The translations under genes and the position numbers were made by a program. From contig CAVJIN010000028.1 in NCBI GenBank assembly GCA_963649615.1, forward strand, positions 1 through 22,277: a stretch of DNA of 22,277 nt, given 5' to 3'. The notes under the pieces are model-generated. The model was given only the letters and a program-made list of their open reading frames with translations. It ran no database searches and was not told the DNA's origin. Every line of letters begins with the position of its first letter. Position 1 is the first letter of the stretch. Shown piece by piece: positions 1 through 7,434 of the stretch. The DNA comes from UBA9732 sp963649615. GTDB taxonomy: Bacteria; Spirochaetota; Spirochaetia; Sphaerochaetales; Sphaerochaetaceae.

Positions 1-2
1 TT

Positions 3-515
3 GCTGGTGATGAATTCATGTTTGGTGAATATATTACTGTTAAATGTTATGGTCCAACAGAAGAAAAGGTTCAAGGAAAGGAGAGCGCAGAACCCGGTGA
101 CATGAATGGAACTTCTCTTGCTTTAAAAATTACCTATGGGGAATCTTCTTTCTGGTCAAGTGGAGATCTTTATGTTAAGGATGAGCAGGACCTTATGGCT
201 TCTTACAGTGCAGAAGAACTTTCTGCCGATATAATGAAGATGAATCATCACGGAAAATCAACATCTAATTATAAAGATTTTGTTAAAACCATTGGGCCAA
301 AGATGGCAATTGGCATGTATGACCTCATTGAAGATAAGACGGTTGCTCAAAGATATAAGTATTTGTGTAAGGTTGATCAAGTTTTCTATACTCCAACAGA
401 TGGTAGCGTAAGAGTAAGAACCACAGGAGATGGTACATACGATATTCAGACTGCAAAAATAAGAACAATAAAGTGGTATGGCGATATTTCTGAAAATGGT
501 CATTACGAAATCTAA
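3..515 (+). CDS. C-terminal part of a ComEC/Rec2-like metallo-beta-lactamase-fold hydrolase (5' truncated by window)
   Basis: The frame is open to the left edge, so the gene starts upstream and the first in-frame ATG (position 18) is not the real start. The visible 171 codons hold the C-terminal half of a beta-lactamase fold. An acidic 'SSGDLY' segment sits where ComEC-like hydrolases carry their metal-binding Asp after a beta strand, followed by 'KMNHHGKSTSN', matching the family's 'HHGS..S' motif. The N-terminal HxHxDH metal motif would lie outside the window. No membrane segments are seen in this part, so it could be a stand-alone secreted or cytoplasmic MBL protein rather than full ComEC, which is a DNA-uptake channel. 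The substrate cannot be told. No hairpin terminator follows the stop codon; the next gene has its own promoter. Confidence 0.7.
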   Translation, partial: AGDEFMFGEYITVKCYGPTEEKVQGKESAEPGDMNGTSLALKITYGESSFWSSGDLYVKDEQDLMASYSAEELSADIMKMNHHGKSTSNYKDFVKTIGPKMAIGMYDLIEDKTVAQRYKYLCKVDQVFYTPTDGSVRVRTTGDGTYDIQTAKIRTIKWYGDISENGHYEI

Positions 516-523
516 GATTGTGG

Positions 524-552
524 TTGAATTTTGATTGTTTCACCATTATACT
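524..552 (+). promoter_or_regulatory. sigma-70-type promoter for the BMP binding-protein gene
   Basis: TTGAAT at 524-529 and TATACT at 547-552 are separated by 17 bases. The start codon at 603 is about 45 bases beyond the expected transcription start. A GGAGG ribosome site lies at 592-596. Confidence 0.6.
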
Positions 553-602
553 AAGTTTTGTATGACTTCCTCGTAGTGGGGAATAAATTTTGGAGGAAAA
601 AA

Positions 603-1724
603 ATGAAGAAAGCATTGTTCATTCTTTTGGTTCTTTGCCTTTCATTCTCTGTCTTCGCACAGGGTGCTCAGGAAACACAGCAGACAACCGAATCACAGTA
701 TGCTATTGCTATGATTACTGACTCTGGTGATATCACAGACCAGTCTTTCAACCAGTCAACCTATGAAGCATGTAACGACTATGCTGCTGCTCAGGGTGTT
801 AAGTTCCAGTATTTCAAACCTACTGGCGACTCAAATGAAGCAAGAGAAGCTTCAATTGAAAAGGCTATTGACGAAGGTTTCAATATTATCGTAATGCCTG
901 GTTACCTCTTTGGGCCAGCAATTGCAAAAGTTGCTCCACAGTATCCAGATATTAAGTTCGTTGCTCTTGATGTATCCGAATATGATGTAGGCGGAGCTAT
1001 TCCTAACGTTTACTGCATGCTCTATCAGGAAGAAATTGCTGGTTACCTCGCAGGTTATGCAACAGTTGCTCTTGGTTATACAAACCTTGGTTTCTGTGGT
1101 GGTATGGCTGTTCCAGCAGTTATCCGCTATGGTTACGGTTTTGTTCAGGGCGCAGATGCTGCAGCAGCTAAGCTTGGCAAGACAGGAACAATCCAGTACA
1201 CATATGCAAACCAGTTTTTTGGTGATGCAGACGTAACAGCAGCTATGGATACAATGTATGCTAATGGTGCAGAAGTTGTATTTGCTTGCGGTGGTGGTGT
1301 CTATACATCAGTTGCTGAAGCAGCAGCTAAGGTTGGTAAGAAGGTTGTTGGTGTTGACGTTGATCAGAAGGGTACAATTGACGGTCGTTATGGCAAGGAT
1401 CTTACACTTACATCTGCAATGAAGGGTCTCTATGCTTCAACACAGGCAGCTCTCAAGACTATTGTTGAAGACAATGCATGGAATACCGTTGCTGGTACAT
1501 TCGCAACTCTTGGTCTTGTTTCTGGTTCAGATATGGATATTAACTATGTTGGTATCCCAACTGGTGATGGAACAGAGTGGTCATCATCTTTCACACTTGC
1601 TGATTATACAGCTCTTGTAAATGATGTTTACACAGGAAAGCTTGTCATTTCCAACGACACTTCAGTTGCTCCAGCTGACAATGCAAAGGTTCTCACAGTT
1701 AAGGATCTTGGAAACATCAAGTAA
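603..1724 (+). CDS. BMP/PnrA-family periplasmic substrate-binding protein (nucleoside or riboflavin type)
   Basis: Solute receptor that would deliver its ligand to the ABC transporter encoded just downstream. The family includes Treponema PnrA/TmpC (purine nucleosides) and RfuA (riboflavin). I start it at 603, not at the upstream in-frame ATG at 558, because GGAGG (592-596) lies 6 bases before 603 and a signal peptide starts there: Met-Lys-Lys, hydrophobic core, cleavage near VFA/Q at residues 17-20. The mature protein has the family signature 'ITDSGDITDQSFNQ' (residues 38-51), a central 'GFCGGMAVPAV' segment and 'GVDVDQKG' near the hinge. Length is 373 residues, normal for the family. There is no lipobox Cys after the signal peptide, unlike most spirochaete and Gram-positive BMP proteins, so a soluble periplasmic form is inferred. 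Its own promoter and terminator suggest it is made in excess over the membrane parts. Ligand choice between nucleosides and riboflavin is unresolved. Confidence 0.9.
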   Translation: MKKALFILLVLCLSFSVFAQGAQETQQTTESQYAIAMITDSGDITDQSFNQSTYEACNDYAAAQGVKFQYFKPTGDSNEAREASIEKAIDEGFNIIVMPGYLFGPAIAKVAPQYPDIKFVALDVSEYDVGGAIPNVYCMLYQEEIAGYLAGYATVALGYTNLGFCGGMAVPAVIRYGYGFVQGADAAAAKLGKTGTIQYTYANQFFGDADVTAAMDTMYANGAEVVFACGGGVYTSVAEAAAKVGKKVVGVDVDQKGTIDGRYGKDLTLTSAMKGLYASTQAALKTIVEDNAWNTVAGTFATLGLVSGSDMDINYVGIPTGDGTEWSSSFTLADYTALVNDVYTGKLVISNDTSVAPADNAKVLTVKDLGNIK

Positions 1725-1751
1725 AATACAAATTAACGATGTTTAGTATTT

Positions 1752-1781
1752 GGGTCACCAGTATTTGGTGACCCTTTTTTT
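1752..1781 (+). terminator. Rho-independent terminator after the BMP gene
   Basis: A perfect 9-bp stem (GGGTCACCA at 1752-1760, TGGTGACCC at 1766-1774) with a 5-base loop is followed by seven T. It separates the receptor gene from the transporter genes. Confidence 0.9.
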
Positions 1782-1792
1782 ACGCTTTTCTA

Positions 1793-1821
1793 TTGTGAAT
1801 AGGGGCAAGGTGTAATAAAAT
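1793..1821 (+). promoter_or_regulatory. candidate promoter for the ATPase-permease operon
   Basis: TTGTGA (1793-1798) and TAAAAT (1816-1821) are 17 bases apart, placed between the BMP terminator and the TTG start at 1874. Match to consensus is moderate. Confidence 0.45.
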
Positions 1822-1873
1822 AGTCTTAATGACTTGAGTTTTTCTTTTGAAAAGCTAACAAAGGAGGCATACA

Positions 1874-3412
1874 TTGGCAGAGCAGTATGCAATTGAAATG
1901 CTGAACATCACCAAGAGGTTTCCTGGAATTGTTGCTAATGACAACATTACCTTGCAACTAAAAAAAGGTGAGATTCATGCACTTCTTGGTGAGAACGGAG
2001 CAGGTAAGTCCACACTCATGAGTGTCCTGTTTGGTTTGTATCAACCAGAAGAAGGCATCATAAAAAAAGATGGTGTTGAAGTTCAAATTAAAGATCCAAA
2101 TGATGCTACAGCACTTGGAATTGGAATGGTACACCAACATTTCAAGTTGGTTGAATGTTTCAGTGTTCTCGATAATATTATTCTAGGTATAGAGCCAACA
2201 AAATATGGCTTTTTACAGAAAGATATTGCAAGAAAGAAGGTTTTGGAACTTTCTGAGAAGTATGGATTAAAGGTTGAACCGGAAGCCATAATTGAGGACA
2301 TCACCGTTGGTATGCAACAAAGAACTGAAATTCTCAAAATGCTTTATAGGGATAATGAGATTCTAATCTTTGACGAGCCTACTGCTGTATTAACTCCCCA
2401 AGAAATTGATGAATTAATGCAGATTATGAAAAACTTGGCAGCAGAAGGGAAGTCAATTCTTTTTATTTCTCATAAACTTGCTGAGATTATGGCTGTTTCT
2501 GATAGATGTAGTGTTCTTAGAAAAGGTAAGTACATTGGTACAGTAGAAACGGCAAAAACCAATATGGAAGAGCTATCTGCTATGATGGTAGGAAGAAATG
2601 TTAACTTCCATGTTGAAAAAAAGCCAATTACTCCAGGAGAAGTGGTTCTTGAAGTGGACCACATGACGGTAGCCTCAAAGATCCACAAAAACAACGCCGT
2701 TAAAGATGTTTCTTTAAAGGTAAGAAGAGGTGAAATTGTTTGTATTGCTGGAATTGATGGCAATGGTCAAACAGAGTTTGTTCATGGACTTTCAGGTCTT
2801 GATCCTCTTGTTTCTGGAAAAATTATTCTTGAAGGCAAGGATGTTACTAAGTCTTCTATCCGGCAAAAAAGCATTCTTGGAGTAAGCCATATTCCAGAGG
2901 ATAGGCATAAACATGGTCTTGTTTTGGATTACTCTCTTGAAGATAACCTTGTTCTGCAAACCTATTTTGAACCTGAATTCACAAATAAAGCTGGTTTCTT
3001 GAAACGTGATAATATAAGAAAATATGCAGAGAAAGTCATTGAAGATTATGACGTTCGTAGTGGGCAAGGTCCAATTACAAAGGCTCGTGCAATGAGTGGT
3101 GGTAACCAGCAAAAGGCCATTGTTGGAAGAGAGATTGAAAAAGCCCCTGAACTCCTTATTGCTGTACAGCCAACTAGAGGTCTTGATGTAGGTGCAATTG
3201 AATTTATTCATAAACAGATTGTTGCTCAACGAGATGCAGGAAAGGCCGTTCTTCTTGTGTCCCTTGAGCTTGATGAAGTTATGGATGTCTCTGACAGAAT
3301 TCTTGTCATGTATGAAGGTGAAATAGTAGGTGAGTTTGATCCAAAGAAAACCACTGAAGAAGAGCTTGGTCTTTACATGGCAGGAGCCAAAAGAATGGAG
3401 GTTAAGGCATGA
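1874..3412 (+). CDS. tandem-domain ABC transporter ATPase of the BMP (NupO/YufO/RfuB-like) system
   Basis: Energises the importer whose permeases follow. Start is TTG, chosen because AGGAGG (1862-1867) lies 6 bases upstream and the protein then begins at the usual family position. Domain 1 has Walker A GENGAGKST (39-47), signature VGMQQ (145-149), Walker B ILIFDEP (163-169) and switch His200. Domain 2 is degenerate: the P-loop is GIDGNGQTE (293-301), the signature SGGNQQ (408-413) is intact, the Walker B region reads IAVQPTRGLD without the acidic pair, and the switch His is Ser. That asymmetry is normal for sugar and BMP-type tandem ATPases, so one working ATP site is expected. 512 residues is typical. 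The end overlaps the next start by 4 bases (ATGA), indicating translational coupling. Confidence 0.93.
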   Translation: MAEQYAIEMLNITKRFPGIVANDNITLQLKKGEIHALLGENGAGKSTLMSVLFGLYQPEEGIIKKDGVEVQIKDPNDATALGIGMVHQHFKLVECFSVLDNIILGIEPTKYGFLQKDIARKKVLELSEKYGLKVEPEAIIEDITVGMQQRTEILKMLYRDNEILIFDEPTAVLTPQEIDELMQIMKNLAAEGKSILFISHKLAEIMAVSDRCSVLRKGKYIGTVETAKTNMEELSAMMVGRNVNFHVEKKPITPGEVVLEVDHMTVASKIHKNNAVKDVSLKVRRGEIVCIAGIDGNGQTEFVHGLSGLDPLVSGKIILEGKDVTKSSIRQKSILGVSHIPEDRHKHGLVLDYSLEDNLVLQTYFEPEFTNKAGFLKRDNIRKYAEKVIEDYDVRSGQGPITKARAMSGGNQQKAIVGREIEKAPELLIAVQPTRGLDVGAIEFIHKQIVAQRDAGKAVLLVSLELDEVMDVSDRILVMYEGEIVGEFDPKKTTEEELGLYMAGAKRMEVKA

Positions 3413-4536
3413 AGAAAAACATTTTCAAATCAAATGCCGTGCAATCTTTGATTGCGTCCCTTATCTGTATTATTCTAGGACTTCTTATTGGCTACTTGGT
3501 TCTTTTGGTAATTAATCCTTCAGGTGCTGCTGATTCAATCATAGCTCTTATAAAGAACTTCATGGATTACAGTAGAAAACCACTTAGAATAAAGAACTTT
3601 GGTTCAACTCTTGTTAAAACTGTTCCTCTTTTGATGTGTGCTCTCAGTATTTTGTTCTCATATAAAGTTGGACTTTTTAACATTGGATGTTCTGGTCAAT
3701 ATATGGCTGGTTGTTGTGCAGCTCTTTATGCTGCACTTAAGTGGGGCTGGGGTTGGTTCCCGTGTTTGATTTTTGCTCTAATTGCGGGAGCACTCCTAGG
3801 CGCAATTGTTGGAGTCTTGAAAGCTTATCTTAATGTAAATGAAGTTATTTCAGGTATTATGCTTAACTGGATTATGCTGTATTTGACAAATACTATTTTA
3901 ACATTTGTTAAAGATAAGGCTTCCCCTTACACGGTGGCACTTAGCAAAGGAGCTCCACAGGCAATATTACCAACACTTGGAATGGAAACACTTTTTAATA
4001 ACAATTATGTCTCTATTGCAATTCCACTTTCAATAATTATTGCAATTCTAATAATGATTGTTCTTAATAAGACTAAGTTTGGTTATGAGCTCAAGGCAAC
4101 TGGTTTTAACAAGAACGCTGCAAAATATTGCGGAATGAGAGAAAATAGGAACATTGTCCTTTCCATTCTTATCTCTGGGGCTTTAGCTGGGCTGGGTGCT
4201 GGTTTGTTGTACCTTACAGGAATTGAAGACTGGGAATGCACAAGATCAAGTGTTGCAACTATGGGATTTAATGGTATTTCTGCTACATTCCTTGGTGGTC
4301 TTAACCCAATTGGAACCATTTTTGCTTCCTTCTTTATTGAACACATTACTCTTGGTGGTGCAAACGTTGATCTTACTAAATACTGTTCACAGATATCGGA
4401 TTTGATTTCTTCAATTATAATATATCTGTGCGCATTTGTACTCTTCTTCAAGCTTAAGATGAATGAGATCATAAATCACGTGGACGAAAAGAAAGCTTTA
4501 AAAGCTAAAGAAAAGCTTGAAGGAGGAGCTAACTAA
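3409..4536 (+). CDS. ABC transporter permease 1 of the BMP system (NupP/YufP/RfuC-like)
   Basis: Inner-membrane channel subunit of the BPD_transp_2 (ribose/branched-chain amino acid) type. 375 residues with an N-terminal anchor helix (about 13-35) and about eight or nine further hydrophobic segments. Family landmarks are 'GLFNIGCSGQYMAG' (about 88-101), 'NVNEVISGIMLNWI' (about 143-156), 'TKFGYELKATGFN' (about 221-233, the cytoplasmic coupling region that contacts the ATPase) and 'GFNGISATFLGGLNPIG' near the C-terminus. It overlaps the ATPase stop and is itself overlapped by one base by the second permease, so the three genes form one tightly coupled unit. Specificity follows the binding protein, most likely purine nucleosides; riboflavin is the alternative. 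Confidence 0.92.
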   Translation: MKKNIFKSNAVQSLIASLICIILGLLIGYLVLLVINPSGAADSIIALIKNFMDYSRKPLRIKNFGSTLVKTVPLLMCALSILFSYKVGLFNIGCSGQYMAGCCAALYAALKWGWGWFPCLIFALIAGALLGAIVGVLKAYLNVNEVISGIMLNWIMLYLTNTILTFVKDKASPYTVALSKGAPQAILPTLGMETLFNNNYVSIAIPLSIIIAILIMIVLNKTKFGYELKATGFNKNAAKYCGMRENRNIVLSILISGALAGLGAGLLYLTGIEDWECTRSSVATMGFNGISATFLGGLNPIGTIFASFFIEHITLGGANVDLTKYCSQISDLISSIIIYLCAFVLFFKLKMNEIINHVDEKKALKAKEKLEGGAN

Positions 4537-5480
4537 TGATTTTACTTATTCAATATACTTTGATATTTTCATCAGTTCTTATCCTCGTGGCTCTTGGTGG
4601 TTGTTTCTCAGAGCACTCTGGTGTAATTAATTTGGGACTTGAAGGAATTATGGTAATTGGTGCCTTGGGTGGTGCTTTAGCAATGAAATATCTTCCAATT
4701 TCTATTCCGGCTTTCCCATATATTTTACTGGTTCTTTTAGCTGCAATTGCCTTTGGGGTTATTTACTCAGCGCTTCTTGGTGTTGCTGCTATTAACTTTA
4801 AGGCAGATCAGACTTTGGTTGGTACAGCCCTGAACCTTCTTGGAACAGCAGGTGCAACAGTTTTTGTTAAGGCTATTAATCTTGCTTCAAGTGGTGGAAA
4901 TAACGTTTCTTCTGAAATTTACTATGTTGCTCCAAAGAAAAAATTCATTGAGAATATCGGTGCTTTTGAATTTAACTGGTTTATGGTAATAGCCATAATT
5001 GCACTAGTTGTTGCATATGTTGTGCTTTACAAGACACGTTTTGGCTTAAGACTTATGGCCTGTGGTGAGCATCCGCAGGCTGCAGACAGCGTTGGTATTA
5101 ATGTTTATAAAATGCGCTGGGCTGGTGTTTTGATTTCTGGTGCCTATGGAGGACTTGGTGGCATTTGCTACATACTAGCAGGTGTCTCAATGTGGAAATT
5201 TGAAAATGGCGTTGTAGGTTTTGGCTTTTTGTCTCTTGCGGTTATGATCTTTGGTCAGTGGAAGCCGCATAGAATTGCTCTTGCAGCTTTACTTTTTGGT
5301 TTCTTCCGTGCATTAGGTAACACCTACAACGGTTTTGAACTTCTAACGAGGCTCAATCTTCCAAGTAACGTTTACAACATGATGCCTTATATTGTATCGC
5401 TGATTGTCTTGGCTCTGACATCCAAACATTCACGTGCACCAAAAGCAGAAGGTATCCCGTACGACAAGTCGCAACGTTAA
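4536..5480 (+). CDS. ABC transporter permease 2 of the BMP system (NupQ/YufQ/RfuD-like)
   Basis: Second channel subunit, 314 residues, pairing with the 3409-4536 product. AGGAGG at 4521-4526 precedes the ATG at 4536, which shares its A with the upstream TAA. The N-terminus carries 'ALGGCFSEHSGVINLGLEGIMVIGA' features of the family (the NLGLEG motif at about 35-40). A central 'TRFGLRLMACGEHPQAADSVGINV' region (coupling helix) is followed by 'GAYGGLGG' and 'GFGFLSLAVMIFGQW'. About eight to nine hydrophobic spans are visible. It ends the operon and is followed after about 30 bases by a strong terminator. No binding-protein gene follows, so the separately transcribed BMP gene at 603-1724 is the natural partner. 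Confidence 0.92.
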   Translation: MILLIQYTLIFSSVLILVALGGCFSEHSGVINLGLEGIMVIGALGGALAMKYLPISIPAFPYILLVLLAAIAFGVIYSALLGVAAINFKADQTLVGTALNLLGTAGATVFVKAINLASSGGNNVSSEIYYVAPKKKFIENIGAFEFNWFMVIAIIALVVAYVVLYKTRFGLRLMACGEHPQAADSVGINVYKMRWAGVLISGAYGGLGGICYILAGVSMWKFENGVVGFGFLSLAVMIFGQWKPHRIALAALLFGFFRALGNTYNGFELLTRLNLPSNVYNMMPYIVSLIVLALTSKHSRAPKAEGIPYDKSQR

Positions 5481-5512
5481 CTTGTTTGTTCATACATTAT
5501 TTGGCTTTATTC

Positions 5513-5540
5513 GAGGCTCCCAACTTTGGGAGCCTCTTTT
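5513..5540 (+). terminator. Rho-independent terminator ending the BMP transporter operon
   Basis: A 9-bp perfect stem (GAGGCTCCC 5513-5521, GGGAGCCTC 5528-5536) with a 6-base loop is followed by TTTT. It isolates the division cluster from upstream transcription. Confidence 0.9.
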
Positions 5541-5611
5541 ATTATGTCATCACTCGTTAAGTAAAATATAAAATTAAACAAAAATAGTTTAAAAGTTATA
5601 TAAATTTGTAG

Positions 5612-5640
5612 TTGCGAATTCACCCAAAGTGGGATAAGTT
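5612..5640 (+). promoter_or_regulatory. weak candidate promoter of the mraZ division cluster
   Basis: TTGCGA (5612-5617) and TAAGTT (5635-5640) are 17 bases apart. The first MraZ-like box lies in the spacer, as expected for autorepression. The match to consensus is poor, and the AT-rich stretch 5560-5610 could hold an alternative. Confidence 0.3.
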
Positions 5641-5696
5641 TTCCATATGAAGTGGGAAGTTTTCCCAAAAACCATTAAAAAATAGGATAAAAGTGG
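5626..5696 (+). promoter_or_regulatory. putative MraZ operator: three AAGTGG boxes
   Basis: AAGTGGGA occurs at 5627-5634 and 5650-5657, and AAGTGG at 5691-5696, all in the same direction just upstream of mraZ. MraZ is known to bind repeated (A)AGTGG or TGGG-type boxes in its own promoter in Mollicutes and Proteobacteria. The second box is also the left arm of a 6-3-6 palindrome, TGGGAA (5653-5658) and TTCCCA (5662-5667). The third box overlaps the only possible ribosome site of mraZ. Spacings between GTGG cores are 23 and 41 bases, looser than the roughly 10-base phasing known in E. coli. Confidence 0.55.
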
Positions 5697-5702
5697 TAAA
5701 AA

Positions 5703-6155
5703 ATGACTGGTGAGTATCGTAATACCATAGATGAAAAAGGTAGACTCATGATTCCTCCTAAGATTAGGGAGCAACTGGGCTCTTTTGATAATCTCATGCT
5801 CACTAAGTCTATGGACGGCTCATTGTGGTTGTTCACCAAAGAAGATTTTAATGCATTGGATAGAGAGATTAACTACAGTCCTCTTGCTGCGTTTAACAAA
5901 AATTCTAGAATCCTTAATATGATGGTTATTTCGCCGGCTAGAGAAATTGAGCTAGATAAAGCGGGAAGACTTTGCATTCCACAATTACTCAGAGAATTTG
6001 CGGGACTTGATCCTAAAACCGAGTGTGTCATCCAAGGGGTGAGGGACAAGGTTGAGATTATGAGCCTCAAGAAATATGAAGAGTTGATGATCCAGTATAA
6101 GAACATGGTTGAGGATGCAGGTAATGAACTTAGCTTAATGAGGATGGATAAATGA
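5703..6155 (+). CDS. mraZ: MraZ, transcriptional regulator of the division cluster
   Basis: DNA-binding protein that normally represses its own dcw operon. 150 residues, close to the family norm of about 143-152. It holds two SpoVT/AbrB-type repeats with the signature DxxGR: DEKGRLMIP at residues 10-18 and DKAGRLCIP at 84-92. The N-terminal 'GEYRNTID' and central 'WLF' are also typical. The Shine-Dalgarno is weak; the nearest purine-rich stretch (AAGTGG, 5691-5696) coincides with a putative operator box. It is the first gene of the cluster, one base upstream of rsmH. The C-terminal tail beyond about residue 125 is poorly conserved. Confidence 0.95.
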   Translation: MTGEYRNTIDEKGRLMIPPKIREQLGSFDNLMLTKSMDGSLWLFTKEDFNALDREINYSPLAAFNKNSRILNMMVISPAREIELDKAGRLCIPQLLREFAGLDPKTECVIQGVRDKVEIMSLKKYEELMIQYKNMVEDAGNELSLMRMDK

Positions 6156-6156
6156 T

Positions 6157-7101
6157 ATGCAGTTTGTCCATTATCCTGTTATGCATAATGAGGTTCTCTC
6201 TTACCTTGAGCCCAAGAAAAAAGATGCTCTTATGGTGGATTGCACTCTAGGTGAGGGTGGTCATACAGAACTGTTCTTGCAGAAGTATGAAAACCTCAGA
6301 GTTATCGGGCTAGATAGAGATGAAGCCATAATGCAGAAGGCTAGGGCGCGTATGGAGAGATTTGGGGAGCGTTTTGAGGCAAAAAACGTGTGCTTTGATG
6401 ATTTCTGGCGCAATTATGATGGCCCTGGCGTGGACTTAGTGCTTTTTGACCTTGGCATTAGCGTGTTTCATTATGAAGAGTCTGGACGAGGATTTGGGTT
6501 TAAACATGATGAAGTCTTGGATATGAGACTTGGATGCAATGATGGTGGGCCATCTGCGAAGGATGTTGTTAACCAGTATGATGAGCAATCTTTGGCTGAC
6601 ATCATTTATAAGTATGGAGAGGAGCGATACTCAAGGCGTATTGCTGGCGCTATTTGCGAGTATAGAGAGTCCAAAGAAATTGAGACTACAGGAGAACTTG
6701 CAGACTTAATTTATAAGGTGGTGCCGGGAGAGTACAGACGAAGGAGAATTCATCCGGCTACCAAGACGTTTCAGGCTTTGCGTATTGAGGTAAATAAAGA
6801 ACTTGATAGAATTGAGCCTGCCTTGGATGGTGTTGTTGGGGCTCTTAATCCTGGCGGAAGAATTGCGGTGATTACTTTCCATTCATTGGAAGATAGACCG
6901 GTGAAATGGTATTTCAAGGATCATGCAGATGAATTGGAGATTTTAACCAAAAAGCCAATTGAGGCGACTTCTGAGGAGTGTTCAATAAATCCTCCTTCTA
7001 GAAGTGCAAAGTTAAGAGTTGTAGAAAAAAGGGCTAAAAAAATAGCTTTAACGGGAAAGAAAAATAAATATAAGTTGGAGGACCATGACAATGAAAGTTA
7101 A
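6157..7101 (+). CDS. rsmH: RsmH (MraW), 16S rRNA m4C1402 methyltransferase
   Basis: S-adenosylmethionine-dependent N4-methylation of C1402 in the decoding centre of 16S rRNA. 314 residues, standard length. Motifs visible are 'HYPVMHNEVL' at the N-terminus, the SAM loop GEGGH (32-36), acidic D53 in 'GLDRDE' that would hold the SAM ribose, 'LFDLGIS' (96-102), 'RGFGF....LDMR' (111-124), the 'RRRRIHPATKTFQALRIEVN' region, and 'ITFHSLEDR'. The start at 6157 follows the mraZ stop by one base. The end overlaps the ftsL-like gene. Only the linked order mraZ-rsmH is standard; the usual neighbour ftsI is absent downstream. Confidence 0.96.
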   Translation: MQFVHYPVMHNEVLSYLEPKKKDALMVDCTLGEGGHTELFLQKYENLRVIGLDRDEAIMQKARARMERFGERFEAKNVCFDDFWRNYDGPGVDLVLFDLGISVFHYEESGRGFGFKHDEVLDMRLGCNDGGPSAKDVVNQYDEQSLADIIYKYGEERYSRRIAGAICEYRESKEIETTGELADLIYKVVPGEYRRRRIHPATKTFQALRIEVNKELDRIEPALDGVVGALNPGGRIAVITFHSLEDRPVKWYFKDHADELEILTKKPIEATSEECSINPPSRSAKLRVVEKRAKKIALTGKKNKYKLEDHDNES

Positions 7102-7396
7102 GAATGTTGGATTTAGCGACAATTTTGAAAAATTGGCTATAGTGATTATGATTTTGTTTATCAATGTTTGTCTTATGGTCCCAGTGTGGCAGAGTGCAAG
7201 TAATTCTCAGCTTCAATTGAAACTTGCTAAAAGCGAGGAAGCCTTAAAAGCTAATGAGGAGTATAAAATGACTTTGAATGCTTCTATTGCTGCAAAGATG
7301 ACTCCAGAGTACTTGATTGAACAGTCTGTTGAGCAGAATATTGTATTTAAACAGATAACAGATTCTAGTACAGGGGCTGTTGCGAACGTCAAGTAA
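7091..7396 (+). CDS. ftsL: FtsL-like division protein
   Basis: Small bitopic protein of about 101 residues in the ftsL position. A short cytoplasmic N-terminus is followed by one membrane helix (roughly residues 14-33, 'LAIVIMILFINVCLMV') and a helical segment rich in Lys, Glu and Leu that suggests a short coiled coil. FtsL pairs with FtsB and FtsQ at the septum; FtsL sequences are barely conserved, so the call rests on position, size and topology. I prefer the second ATG (7091), with GGAGG 7077-7081 nine bases upstream; the first ATG (7085) leaves only three bases. The gene overlaps the rsmH end. The stop codon sits inside the first copy of a 15-bp tandem repeat. Confidence 0.65.
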   Translation: MKVKNVGFSDNFEKLAIVIMILFINVCLMVPVWQSASNSQLQLKLAKSEEALKANEEYKMTLNASIAAKMTPEYLIEQSVEQNIVFKQITDSSTGAVANVK

Positions 7397-7427
7397 TAGA
7401 ACGTCAAGTAATAGAACGTTAAGTAGG
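7385..7427 (+). repeat. 15-bp tandem repeat at the ftsL-ftsW junction
   Basis: Unit AACGTCAAGTAATAG: copy 1 at 7385-7399, identical copy 2 at 7400-7414, and diverged copy 3 at 7415-7427 (AACGTTAAGTAGG). Copy 1 contains the last three codons and the stop of the ftsL-like gene. The altered end of copy 3 (AGTAGG, 7422-7427) provides the Shine-Dalgarno of ftsW seven bases before its ATG. Confidence 0.9.
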
Positions 7428-7434
7428 TTTCATT

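Noticed and set aside
2792..3229. Minus-strand open frame opposite the second half of the ATPase gene
   Set aside because: It is a shadow of a clearly conserved ABC ATPase; its composition is unlike the real proteins here.
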